From NCBI GenBank assembly GCA_964614095.1, contig CAZTJO010000007.1, forward strand, positions 9,528 to 73,527: a stretch of DNA of 64,000 bases, written 5' to 3'. The position numbers and the translations under genes were made by a program. Below are positions 8,809 to 16,423 of the stretch, in pieces (the first letter of the stretch is position 1; each line of letters opens with the position of its first letter). Under the pieces are notes generated by a model, which worked only from the letters and a program-made list of their open reading frames with translations, had not been told where the DNA came from and searched no databases. This stretch comes from CAZWKX01 sp964614095. GTDB taxonomy: Bacteria; Actinomycetota; Acidimicrobiia; Spongiisociales; UBA11373.

Positions 8809-10112
8809 GAAGCCGTCAGCAGGTCCACCAGCGGCCGCAGCTTGAGCCGAGTCTCCTCAACCTCGTCGTGCGGGTCCGAATCGGCGACGATGCCGTTGCC
8901 GGCGTAAAAGATCACCCTCTCCTCCTGCACGAGGGCGCAGCGCAGTGCAGCCGCTATCTCCCCGTCACCATCGGCGTTGGCCCAGCCCACGCCCCCGGCA
9001 TACCAGCCGCGATCGATGTCCTCGGCCTTCTCGATATGGGCGAGGGCCTGGTTTCGCGGCACCCCGGCCACGGCCGCGGTCGGATGCAGGGCAGCGGTCA
9101 GGTCAAGCAGGCGGGCCGATGTGGTGCCCACAATCGGAGTGGCCAGGTGCTGCACCCCGGTGTATTTGCCCACAACCGGGGCGGGAGGCCGGTCCAAGGT
9201 CTCGGCAAACGGTCTCAGCCGATCGACCACATCATCAACAACAAAACGATGCTCGGCTCGGTCCTTGACGCTGGCCAGGAGACCATCACCCAGGCGCCGA
9301 TCTTCCTGCGCGTCGGCGCCCCTGGCCGCCGATCCGGCTAGCGGGCGTGTCTGGAACCAGCGGCCGGCACGGGCCACAAGCAGCTCAGGGCTGGCCCCGA
9401 CAAACGTCGAGGCCCCGCTCTGCCAGCCGTAGACGCGCGATCCGGGAAACCGGTCGCGCAGAAGGGCCGCCAGGTCAAAACCGTCGACGGGCTGGTCGAG
9501 CACGACATGCACACTCCGGGCCAGAACAACCTTCGACGGGCCACCGGCCTGGATGGCCCCAACCGTCTCGGCCACCTGCTGCTGCCACTGCTCGGCCGGC
9601 GGCCGCGATTCCACCGAGTGGTCGTGGCCCCGCATCTCCGCGGCCGGTTCGGGCCGGTTCAGGGCGCCGAGACCCCCCAGCAACAAGCGCCGGCCGACCC
9701 CGGGCGGAAGCGCCACTCTCAGCCGGGACCGTCCCGACGAGCGCCGCACCGTGACCTGAGGCAGCAAGGCCACCGCGCCGGGGTAGTCGGCCCATTCGTC
9801 GCCAGTCGGTCCTTCCGCGCTGAAGGCGAACCCGATCAGAGCCTCCATGCCTGCGGGCACCTCTTCGAGCCGCTTGTCAAGGTGGCTCAGCCGATTCGGC
9901 CCCGCCGTCGTCGCCGTCCACGCCGTGCCCAGGCCCCCGAGGGCAAATCCCTCGGGAGAGGCGTAGAACACCGCGGAGCCGAACGACGAGGCACCGGCGC
10001 GGACGAGATCCAGAGGATCAACATCGACATCAACAGAAGCCATCCGCAGACCGCCGGTGGCGGTGGCCAGGCGGTCGGCGAGATCGACGAGGGCGTGACG
10101 GGGGATGAGCAA
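8805..10112 (-). CDS. menF: isochorismate synthase (MenF/EntC-like)
   Basis: About 435 residues, chorismate-binding family, converting chorismate to isochorismate, the substrate of MenD. The catalytic C-terminal region is clear: 'GGPSKVVLARSVHVVL', 'ELLVARAGRWFQTRPLAGS', 'LHPTAAVAGVPRNQAL', 'GWYAGGVGWANADGDGEIAA' and 'YAGNGIVADSDPHDEVEET'. The N-terminal start is uncertain: TTG 10112 is proposed, ATG 10043 is possible, and the open frame runs into the next gene. It is convergent with menD. An anthranilate or salicylate-type chorismate enzyme is less likely given the neighbours. Confidence 0.88.
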   Translation of the reverse strand: MLIPRHALVDLADRLATATGGLRMASVDVDVDPLDLVRAGASSFGSAVFYASPEGFALGGLGTAWTATTAGPNRLSHLDKRLEEVPAGMEALIGFAFSAEGPTGDEWADYPGAVALLPQVTVRRSSGRSRLRVALPPGVGRRLLLGGLGALNRPEPAAEMRGHDHSVESRPPAEQWQQQVAETVGAIQAGGPSKVVLARSVHVVLDQPVDGFDLAALLRDRFPGSRVYGWQSGASTFVGASPELLVARAGRWFQTRPLAGSAARGADAQEDRRLGDGLLASVKDRAEHRFVVDDVVDRLRPFAETLDRPPAPVVGKYTGVQHLATPIVGTTSARLLDLTAALHPTAAVAGVPRNQALAHIEKAEDIDRGWYAGGVGWANADGDGEIAAALRCALVQEERVIFYAGNGIVADSDPHDEVEETRLKLRPLVDLLTAS

Positions 10113-10143
10113 AACGGAACGCGATGTTACCGGAGCGCCGGCG

Positions 10144-11001
10144 TCACGGCATCGGACGCAGCTTGCTGAGCCCGAGGGTGAACTCCTCGACGATGGCGCC
10201 CAGCGTCTCAGGCTGCTCCTGGGGCAGAAAGTGGGTGGCGCCCGGCACCGTCCGCAGCTTCGCATTGGTGAACTGATCCCGCAGATAGGTCATGACGGGC
10301 CGCGGATGGCTGTCCGATCCCTCGCCGGAAACAAGAAGCACGGGACAGGTGACCTCCCCGAGGCGGCCCCACAGGCCGAGGGCGGTGGCGCCCCGATAGA
10401 ACTCGGCCTCGGTTTCCAGCGAGCACTTCAGCTCCCATTGATCGGCCCGACGGTGGAAACCGTGCTCCACATAGGCCAGCAGCACTTCTTCGGCCCATCC
10501 GGCAAACGGGCCCCGGCCCCGGAAACTCTCCAGCGCCTCCTGCGCAGATGAGAACGAGCTTCGCCGCCGCAGCGCCTGTGCACTCATCAGGTTCTCCTCG
10601 GCGCGGAAGGCCGGCCCCGGGAACACGACGGGCTCCACCAGTACCAGCCCCCGAAAAGTGCTCCGCTGCAACACCTCGGCCAGCAGCAGGGCCGTTGCTC
10701 CCGACGAATGACCCAGGCCCACCGCGGACGGTCCAAGCCTGCGGGCCTCCTCAACGGCGAGTACGTCTCTGCCCACGTCCCACCAATCGATCGGAGGCTC
10801 GGGCGTGTCCGAGTCCCCGTGGCCACGTTGATCGAGCGCGATAAACCGGCGCCCGCCGAGTGAATCGGCCACTGGCCCCCAGGTCTCCTTGCAGAAGCCG
10901 GTGGCATGGACCGCCAGCACTCCGGGCTCCCCGTCGCCGCCACTGTCCGCCAGGGCGATGCGCAATCCATCGCGGGCGAAGACGGCTTCACGACTGCGAA
11001 T
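10144..11001 (-). CDS. alpha/beta hydrolase, possible MenH candidate
   Basis: About 285 residues with an alpha/beta-hydrolase fold: oxyanion region 'HATGFCKETW', nucleophile elbow 'GHSSGA' (Ser), 'ALDQRGHGDSD' and a C-terminal His in 'PGATHFLPQEQPE'. The conserved first strand ('VFARDGLRIAL') lies upstream of the first canonical start (TTG 10965). ATT 11001, with GAGGGG nine bases before it, would include it; no ATG/GTG/TTG exists in frame between there and the preceding gene. Adjacent to menF, so a role as SHCHC synthase (MenH) is possible but not shown by specific motifs. Confidence 0.78.
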   Translation of the reverse strand: MRSREAVFARDGLRIALADSGGDGEPGVLAVHATGFCKETWGPVADSLGGRRFIALDQRGHGDSDTPEPPIDWWDVGRDVLAVEEARRLGPSAVGLGHSSGATALLLAEVLQRSTFRGLVLVEPVVFPGPAFRAEENLMSAQALRRRSSFSSAQEALESFRGRGPFAGWAEEVLLAYVEHGFHRRADQWELKCSLETEAEFYRGATALGLWGRLGEVTCPVLLVSGEGSDSHPRPVMTYLRDQFTNAKLRTVPGATHFLPQEQPETLGAIVEEFTLGLSKLRPMP

Positions 11002-11662
11002 AGGGGGACTCCCCTCTGTGGTCGTCGACGCGGTAGGTGAGCTGGTTCTCCACCTTGACCACCCCGGCAACACGGCTGGCGAGCACCTCGAGCAGCTCCA
11101 CCTCGGTGCGGCTCTCCAGCTCGCCCTCCAGCGCGACGACGCCGTCGCTGACGGCAACACTGATGAGATCAGGGTCCAGGAACAGCAGCCGCCGGATGAT
11201 GTCCTCCCGCACCTCGTCCTCGATGACGTCATCAGGCTTGGTGAAGGCATTCACCACATCGGCCCGGCTGATGATGCCGATCAGGCCACCCTGCTCATCC
11301 ACCACGGGCAGCCGCTTGACCTTGCGTGAAGCCATGACCCGTGCCGCCTCGCCGATGGTGGCGCCGGGTGAGATGGTGACGACGTTTTTGGTCATCGCCT
11401 CGCCCACAGTCCCTGCCACCGTCGGCTTCACCTCGCCGTCGCCAAAAAGCACTCGCAAGAGGCTTGCTCGGCGGGGCCGGTCACGGTCGGCCTCGCGGCG
11501 CAAGAAATCGCCCTCGGTGAGAATGCCGGCCAGCCGCCCTGAGGTGTCGATAACGGGCAGCCCGCTGACGTGATTCCCCACCATCAGCCGCGCCGCCTCC
11601 TTCAGCGGAGTGTCCGGGGTCACTCCGATGGGGTCGGTGGTCATGATGTCCCGCACCCTCAA
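10988..11662 (-). CDS. CBS-domain pair with C-terminal BON domain
   Basis: 224 residues. CBS 1 is about residues 1-60 ('VRDIMTTDPIGVTPDTPLKE', 'SGLPVIDTSGRLAGILTEGD'), CBS 2 about 88-140 ('VGEAMTKNVVTISPGA', 'KRLPVVDEQGGLIGIISRAD'), and a BON domain about 150-212 ('ISVAVSDGVVALEGELES'). CBS pairs bind adenosyl nucleotides; BON domains are thought to bind membranes or lipids. The TTG start at 11662 is favoured over GTG 11656 because GGAGGT lies five bases upstream. It overlaps the downstream hydrolase by a few bases. Likely a cytosolic energy-state sensor; partner unknown. Confidence 0.87.
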   Translation of the reverse strand: MRVRDIMTTDPIGVTPDTPLKEAARLMVGNHVSGLPVIDTSGRLAGILTEGDFLRREADRDRPRRASLLRVLFGDGEVKPTVAGTVGEAMTKNVVTISPGATIGEAARVMASRKVKRLPVVDEQGGLIGIISRADVVNAFTKPDDVIEDEVREDIIRRLLFLDPDLISVAVSDGVVALEGELESRTEVELLEVLASRVAGVVKVENQLTYRVDDHRGESPYSQS

Positions 11663-11739
11663 GGTGTACCTCCGCGGCCGGCCAGCCGCGAGCGTACCCG
11701 ACGACCGCCCCGTTCCGCTGCCCCACCGTCAGGCGGCGC

Positions 11740-12411
11740 CTACTGCGGCCACTGCTCGGGCGGGTACTTGTGCTGCCGCTGCGCTTCGAGGCGGGCCGCG
11801 TATGCCGCCGCTTCGCTGCGGCGGCTCATGTCCAGTTTGGCAAGAACATTGGAGACGTAGTTCTTCACCGTCTTCTCGGCAAGAAACATTCGTTCAGCGA
11901 TCTGCCTATTGGTGAGCCCTTCAGCAATGAGATCGAGGATCTTGCGTTCCTGCTTGGAGAGACGGGCCAGGAGCGGATCGTCGGGCTCCTCGCCCCGGAT
12001 ACGGCGGAACACCCGATCGGTCATCTCGGGGTCGAGCAGGGATTCACCGCGGCCCACCCGGCGCACACTCTCGACCAAATCGGTGCCTTTGATTTGTTTG
12101 AGCACGTAGCCGGAGGCGCCGGCCATGATCGACGAGAACAACGCCTCATCGTCGGCAAACGAGGTCAGCATCAACACCCTGACGTCGGGCCACCGGGCCC
12201 TGATCTCCCGGCAGGCCTCGATGCCGCTGCCGTCGGGCAGCCGAACGTCGAGAACGACAACGTCGGGGCTGTCGTATCCCACCCGGCGCACCGCCTCGGC
12301 CACCGTGGCCGCCTCACCAACCACCTCGATGTCGTCTTGAGCATTGAGCAGGACCTTCAGGCCCTCCCGCACGACCTCGTGATCGTCCACGAGTTCGATT
12401 CGCAACACCAT
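11740..12411 (-). CDS. NarL/DevR-type response regulator
   Basis: 223 residues: receiver domain (phospho-acceptor Asp 55 in 'VVVLDVRLPDGSG', Thr in 'MLTSFADD', Lys in 'GYVLKQIKG') and a LuxR-type HTH near residues 150-210 ('LSKQERKILDLIAEGLTNRQ', 'LAEKTVKNYVSNVLAKL'). The 'GASGYVLKQIKG' segment resembles mycobacterial DevR/DosR. Start ATG 12411. It is divergent from the sensor kinase gene at 12500, and the two are probably partners. Its own promoter appears to produce a leaderless mRNA (TATCGT at 12418-12423 on the minus strand, six bases before the ATG). Confidence 0.93.
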   Translation of the reverse strand: MVLRIELVDDHEVVREGLKVLLNAQDDIEVVGEAATVAEAVRRVGYDSPDVVVLDVRLPDGSGIEACREIRARWPDVRVLMLTSFADDEALFSSIMAGASGYVLKQIKGTDLVESVRRVGRGESLLDPEMTDRVFRRIRGEEPDDPLLARLSKQERKILDLIAEGLTNRQIAERMFLAEKTVKNYVSNVLAKLDMSRRSEAAAYAARLEAQRQHKYPPEQWPQ

Positions 12412-12499
12412 GGGTTCACGATACTTGCACCGGCGCCAGAACTGCTGCGGGCACATGGCCACGCTGGTGTGGCCGAAGGTCCCAAGTATCCTGTCGCCC
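12412..12499. promoter_or_regulatory. divergent, mirror-image promoter region of the two-component pair
   Basis: GATACTTG at 12420-12427 and its exact reverse complement CAAGTATC at 12483-12490 face outward. On each strand this reads CAAGTATC-N-TG, giving a -10-like TATCGT (6 bases before the regulator ATG) and TATCCT (7 bases before the kinase GTG), consistent with leaderless transcripts both ways. Between them is the inverted repeat GGCCAC (12457-12462) / GTGGCC (12469-12474), a candidate operator. No clear -35 boxes. Confidence 0.5.
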
Positions 12500-13642
12500 G
12501 TGAGCCGCAGACTGACGCCCGAGCGCATCGCCGGGCTCGTCGAGGGGGCCGCAAGCGTCGCAGGCCAAGTGGAGCTTTCGGGCCTGCTCCGCTCCACGGT
12601 CGAGATAGCCAGGGAGCTCACCGGCGCCAAGTACGGAGCGCTCGGTGTCATTGGCGAGCAAGGCGGTTTGATCGATTTCATCCATTCCGGGATGGGCGAT
12701 GAGGCCGATCTCATCGACCACTACCCGAAGGGCATCGGCGTGCTGGGCATCATCACCTCCACCGGCAAAACCATCCGCGTCGACAACATCGCCGACCACC
12801 CCGATGCCGCCGGATTCCCCAAACACCATCCCGTCATGTCCAACTTCCTCGGTGTGCCGGTGCGTCTCGGCGATCGCATCTTCGGCAATCTCTACCTCAC
12901 CGACAAAAAAGGCGGCTTCACCGAGGAAGACGAGATCCTCGTCGAGTTCCTCGCCGTCACCGCCGGGTCGGCGGTATCCACACTCCGGCTCCAAGAGCGG
13001 CTCCGTCGTGCCGCCTTGCTCGAGGAGCGGGAACGTATCGCCCGCGATCTGCACGATTCCATCATCCAAGACCTCTTTGCCGTCGGCCTCAGCATCCAGG
13101 CATCGGTGAATCAGCTCGATTCGCCGCAGGCACATGCGGAGACGCAGACACGGGTGAAAGAGATACTCGACAATGCCGTGGAGCAACTCGACGAAACCAT
13201 CAGCGGGCTGCGGCGCTTCATCTTCGATCTGCGCCCGCCGGTATGGGCCCGGCCCAGCCTGCGCCAGGAGGTCGCCGATCTTGTCGGCCAGCTCTCGGCT
13301 CCCTACAAGGCCCAGGTCAACCTCGACGTCGCCTGCCCCGCCAACTCCATCCCCGTCGACGTCGCCGAGCAGGTCTTGGCCACGGTCAAAGAGGCCCTCA
13401 GCAATGCTCTGCGCCACTCCGGTTCCGGTGAGATCGACATCCGTATCAGCTGCAACCAGTCCCAAGTGGAGGTATCGGTTGCCGACTACGGAGCCGGTTT
13501 CAATCCCGACGCCGAGTCCCAAGGCATGGGCCTGGCCAACATGGCCGAGCGGGTGACGACAGCCGGAGGATCGTTCCAGATCGACACGAAACCTGAAGCG
13601 GGTACGGTAGTGCGGTCCACGTTCCCTCTCGGCGAGATCTGA
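12500..13642 (+). CDS. GAF-domain sensor histidine kinase (DevS/DosT-like, HisKA_3 family)
   Basis: 380 residues. A GAF domain covers about residues 20-165 ('GVLGIITSTGKTIRVDNIAD', 'FLGVPVRLGDRIFGNLYLTD'), followed by a HisKA_3 dimerisation domain with the phosphorylated His at about 185 in 'ERIARDLHDSIIQDLFAVGL' and a HATPase_c domain with N-box 'VKEALSNALRHSG' and 'GMGLANMAERV'. No transmembrane helices, so it is cytosolic. Only one GAF is present, whereas mycobacterial DevS/DosT carry two; heme binding cannot be judged. GTG 12500 was chosen as a leaderless start; ATG 12455 is possible. Confidence 0.9.
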   Translation: MSRRLTPERIAGLVEGAASVAGQVELSGLLRSTVEIARELTGAKYGALGVIGEQGGLIDFIHSGMGDEADLIDHYPKGIGVLGIITSTGKTIRVDNIADHPDAAGFPKHHPVMSNFLGVPVRLGDRIFGNLYLTDKKGGFTEEDEILVEFLAVTAGSAVSTLRLQERLRRAALLEERERIARDLHDSIIQDLFAVGLSIQASVNQLDSPQAHAETQTRVKEILDNAVEQLDETISGLRRFIFDLRPPVWARPSLRQEVADLVGQLSAPYKAQVNLDVACPANSIPVDVAEQVLATVKEALSNALRHSGSGEIDIRISCNQSQVEVSVADYGAGFNPDAESQGMGLANMAERVTTAGGSFQIDTKPEAGTVVRSTFPLGEI

Positions 13643-13746
13643 GGCGGGATTCGAGGGCCGGGATCGACATGCCGGTCCGCGGAGACCTAGGACTCTGCAC
13701 CTATCGGCAGCCGATCCCGACCATTGTGCACATACGAGGAGGATCG

Positions 13747-16368
13747 ATGTACGCGTACGACTTCGACGCCGGCGACGGGTCCAACAAGGACCTGCTCGGC
13801 GGCAAGGGGGCCGGCCTGGCCACCATGACCCAGATCGGGTTGCCGGTGCCGCCCGGATTCACCGTCTCCACCGACGCCTGTCGCTCATATCTTGCCGACA
13901 ACAATCTCGACGATGAGGTCTGGGACGAGATCGCCGAGGCCATCGGGCGCCTGGAGCAAAGGACGGGCCGCACCTTCGGGGCCGCCAAAGGCACCCCTCT
14001 CCTGCTCTCCGTGCGTTCCGGGGCCAAGTTCTCCATGCCGGGCATGATGGACACGGTCCTCAACCTCGGTCTCAACGACACCGTGATCGAGGCACTCGAG
14101 GCCTGGTCGGGCAGCGCCCACTTCGCCTGGGATGCCTACCGCCGCTTCGTCCAGACCTACGGCAAGGTCGTTCTCGGAGTGAGCGGCGAGGAGTTCGAGA
14201 AGGTGCTCACCGAGCTTCGTGATGCTCGTGGAGTCACCGACGATTCCAAGCTGACCGCCGAGGATCTCGAGAAGGCCACCCGCCGCTTCCAGGGAATCGT
14301 CGACAAAAAAGGCAGCGCCGCCGTCCCCACCGAGCCTCTCGAGCAGCTCCGGGCCGCCGTCACTGCGGTCTTCTCATCGTGGGGCAATCCGCGAGCACAG
14401 ACGTACCGCCGCCTCAACGACATCCCCGATGATCTCGGCACCGCGTGCAACGTCCAGCTCATGGTGTTCGGCGATCTCGGCGACGACAGCGGCACCGGGG
14501 TCTGTTTCACCCGCGACCCCGCCACCGGAGAGAAGACGCCCTACGGGGACTACCTACCCAATGCCCAGGGTGAGGACGTCGTCGCCGGCATTCGGCGTAC
14601 CTTCACCCTCGACGACCTCGCCGAACGGCACCCGGAGCAGCATCAGCAGCTGCTCGACGTCATGGGCATCCTCGAGACGCACTACACGGACATGTGCGAC
14701 ATCGAGTTCACCATCGAGAAGGAAGTCCTCTACATCCTCCAGACGCGTGTCGGCAAGCGGACCGCGCAGGCTGCGGTGCGCCTCGTGGTGGAGATGGCTG
14801 AGGAGGGCCTCATCGACCGCGACACCGGGCTGCTCCGAGTGGACCCGGCCTCCCTCGACCAGATGCTGCACCCGCGCATCGACGAGTCACAGGCCGGAGA
14901 GCCCCTGGCCACCGGTGTCAACGCCTCACCCGGCGCCGCCACCGGCAAGGTGGTTTTTGACGCCGACACCGCCGTCGAGTGGGTGGAACGAGGTGAGGCG
15001 GTGGTGCTGGTCCGCTGGGAGACAACGCCCGACGACATCCACGGCCTCAACGCCGCCCAAGGCGTCCTGACCAGCCACGGGGGCCGCACCAGCCATGCTG
15101 CCGTGGTCGCCAGAGGCATGGGCAAGCCCGCAGTGACCGGCGCCGAGGACGTTATCTTCGGAGATGACGGCAAGACGGCCAACATCGCCGGAACCCAGAT
15201 CAAAGAGGGTGAGGTGATCACCATCGACGGCACCACCGGCCACATCTACGCTGGTGCGCTGCCGCTGATCGATCCCGAGCCGTCGGACGAGCTGGTCAAA
15301 CTGCTCGGATGGGCCGACGAGGTCCGCACGCTCGGTGTGCGGGGTAACGCCGACACCGGTCCCGATGCCGCAGTCGCCCGCAGCTGGGGCGCCGAGGGCA
15401 TCGGCCTCGCCCGCACCGAGCACATGTTCATGGGCGACCGCCTGCCGATCGTGCAAAAGATCATCCTCGAGGATCCCCAGGCCGACGCCGCTCTCGACGA
15501 GCTACGTCAGATCCAGGTCTCGGACTTCGAGCAGATCCTCGAGGCGATGGACGGCTACCCGGTGATCGTCCGGCTGCTTGATCCGCCGCTGCACGAGTTC
15601 CTGCCCACCCGCTGGGACCTGCGCAATGAGCGGGACAAAGCGATAGAGAGCGGCGAACCCACCGATGAGATCGACGCGCTCGCAGAAGTAGTCATGCGGT
15701 TCGAGGAATCGAACCCCATGCTCGGTTTGCGCGGCGTGCGACTCGGCCTGCTGCGCCCCGAGCTGTACCGAGTGCAAGTACAGGCGGGCCTTGAGGCGGT
15801 ACGCCGCCGTGTCGAGGCGGGAGGCAATCCCAAACTCGAGCTGATGATCCCGCTGGTCTCAATGCTCTCCGAGCTGAAGCAGACGGCCGAAATGATCGAG
15901 GCCGAAAAGGCGGAAGCTGGGCTCGATACCCCGGTGCTCGTCGGCACCATGATCGAACTGCCGCGGGCGGCACTTGTGGCCGCCAAGATCGCAACGATCG
16001 CCGAGTTCTTCTCGTTCGGCACCAACGACCTGACCCAGACGACGTTCGGGTTCAGCCGGGACGATGCCGAGGCGAAGTTCCTGAGCGACTACCTCGAGAG
16101 CGGACTTCTCGAGAAGAACCCATTCGAGACGCTCGACGTCGAAGGCGTGGGACGGCTGATTGCCCTGGCGGTCAAAGAAGGCAAGGCGCAGCGGCCCGAT
16201 CTCGAAGTCGGCATCTGTGGCGAGCATGGTGGCGATCCCGCCAGCATCGCCTTCTGCCACAACGCCGGCCTCGATTACGTGTCATGCAGCCCGCCTCGGG
16301 TGCCCATCGCCCGCCTGGCCGCAGCTCAGGCTGCGCTTGGCTTCGGCGCCGACCGCTCGACGATCTAG
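13747..16368 (+). CDS. ppdK: pyruvate, phosphate dikinase
   Basis: 873 residues, normal for PPDK, which interconverts pyruvate + ATP + Pi with PEP + AMP + PPi. N-terminal ATP-grasp part 'GGKGAGLATMTQIGLPVPPG' and 'MPGMMDTVLNLGLN'; catalytic phospho-histidine at about residue 450 in 'HGGRTSHAAVVARGMGKP'; C-terminal TIM barrel 'GAEGIGLARTEHMF' and 'GICGEHGGDPASIAFCHNAG' with the active Cys in 'YVSCSPPRVPIARL'. Start ATG 13747 follows GAGGAGG. The 13643-13746 leader holds an inverted repeat ATCGGC-A-GCCGAT (13703-13715). No PPDK regulatory protein gene is seen beside it. Confidence 0.96.
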   Translation: MYAYDFDAGDGSNKDLLGGKGAGLATMTQIGLPVPPGFTVSTDACRSYLADNNLDDEVWDEIAEAIGRLEQRTGRTFGAAKGTPLLLSVRSGAKFSMPGMMDTVLNLGLNDTVIEALEAWSGSAHFAWDAYRRFVQTYGKVVLGVSGEEFEKVLTELRDARGVTDDSKLTAEDLEKATRRFQGIVDKKGSAAVPTEPLEQLRAAVTAVFSSWGNPRAQTYRRLNDIPDDLGTACNVQLMVFGDLGDDSGTGVCFTRDPATGEKTPYGDYLPNAQGEDVVAGIRRTFTLDDLAERHPEQHQQLLDVMGILETHYTDMCDIEFTIEKEVLYILQTRVGKRTAQAAVRLVVEMAEEGLIDRDTGLLRVDPASLDQMLHPRIDESQAGEPLATGVNASPGAATGKVVFDADTAVEWVERGEAVVLVRWETTPDDIHGLNAAQGVLTSHGGRTSHAAVVARGMGKPAVTGAEDVIFGDDGKTANIAGTQIKEGEVITIDGTTGHIYAGALPLIDPEPSDELVKLLGWADEVRTLGVRGNADTGPDAAVARSWGAEGIGLARTEHMFMGDRLPIVQKIILEDPQADAALDELRQIQVSDFEQILEAMDGYPVIVRLLDPPLHEFLPTRWDLRNERDKAIESGEPTDEIDALAEVVMRFEESNPMLGLRGVRLGLLRPELYRVQVQAGLEAVRRRVEAGGNPKLELMIPLVSMLSELKQTAEMIEAEKAEAGLDTPVLVGTMIELPRAALVAAKIATIAEFFSFGTNDLTQTTFGFSRDDAEAKFLSDYLESGLLEKNPFETLDVEGVGRLIALAVKEGKAQRPDLEVGICGEHGGDPASIAFCHNAGLDYVSCSPPRVPIARLAAAQAALGFGADRSTI

Positions 16369-16375
16369 ACACGAG

Positions 16376-16403
16376 AAGGCGGGGGCCTCATGGCCCCCGC
16401 CTC
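16376..16403 (+). terminator. hairpin terminator between convergent ppdK and acyl-CoA synthetase genes
   Basis: A perfect 10-bp stem (GGCGGGGGCC at 16378-16387, GGCCCCCGCC at 16392-16401) with a TCAT loop, 10 bp after the ppdK stop and 23 bp from the end of the opposing gene. No T-run, so it fits the U-poor hairpins of high-GC Actinobacteria; symmetric, so it could serve both strands. Confidence 0.75.
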
Positions 16404-16423
16404 ACTCCTGGTACGGCTCTTGG

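Noticed and set aside
13703..13715. Small inverted repeat before ppdK as a riboswitch
   Set aside because: Too short and not followed by an anti-terminator; only noted as an inverted repeat.
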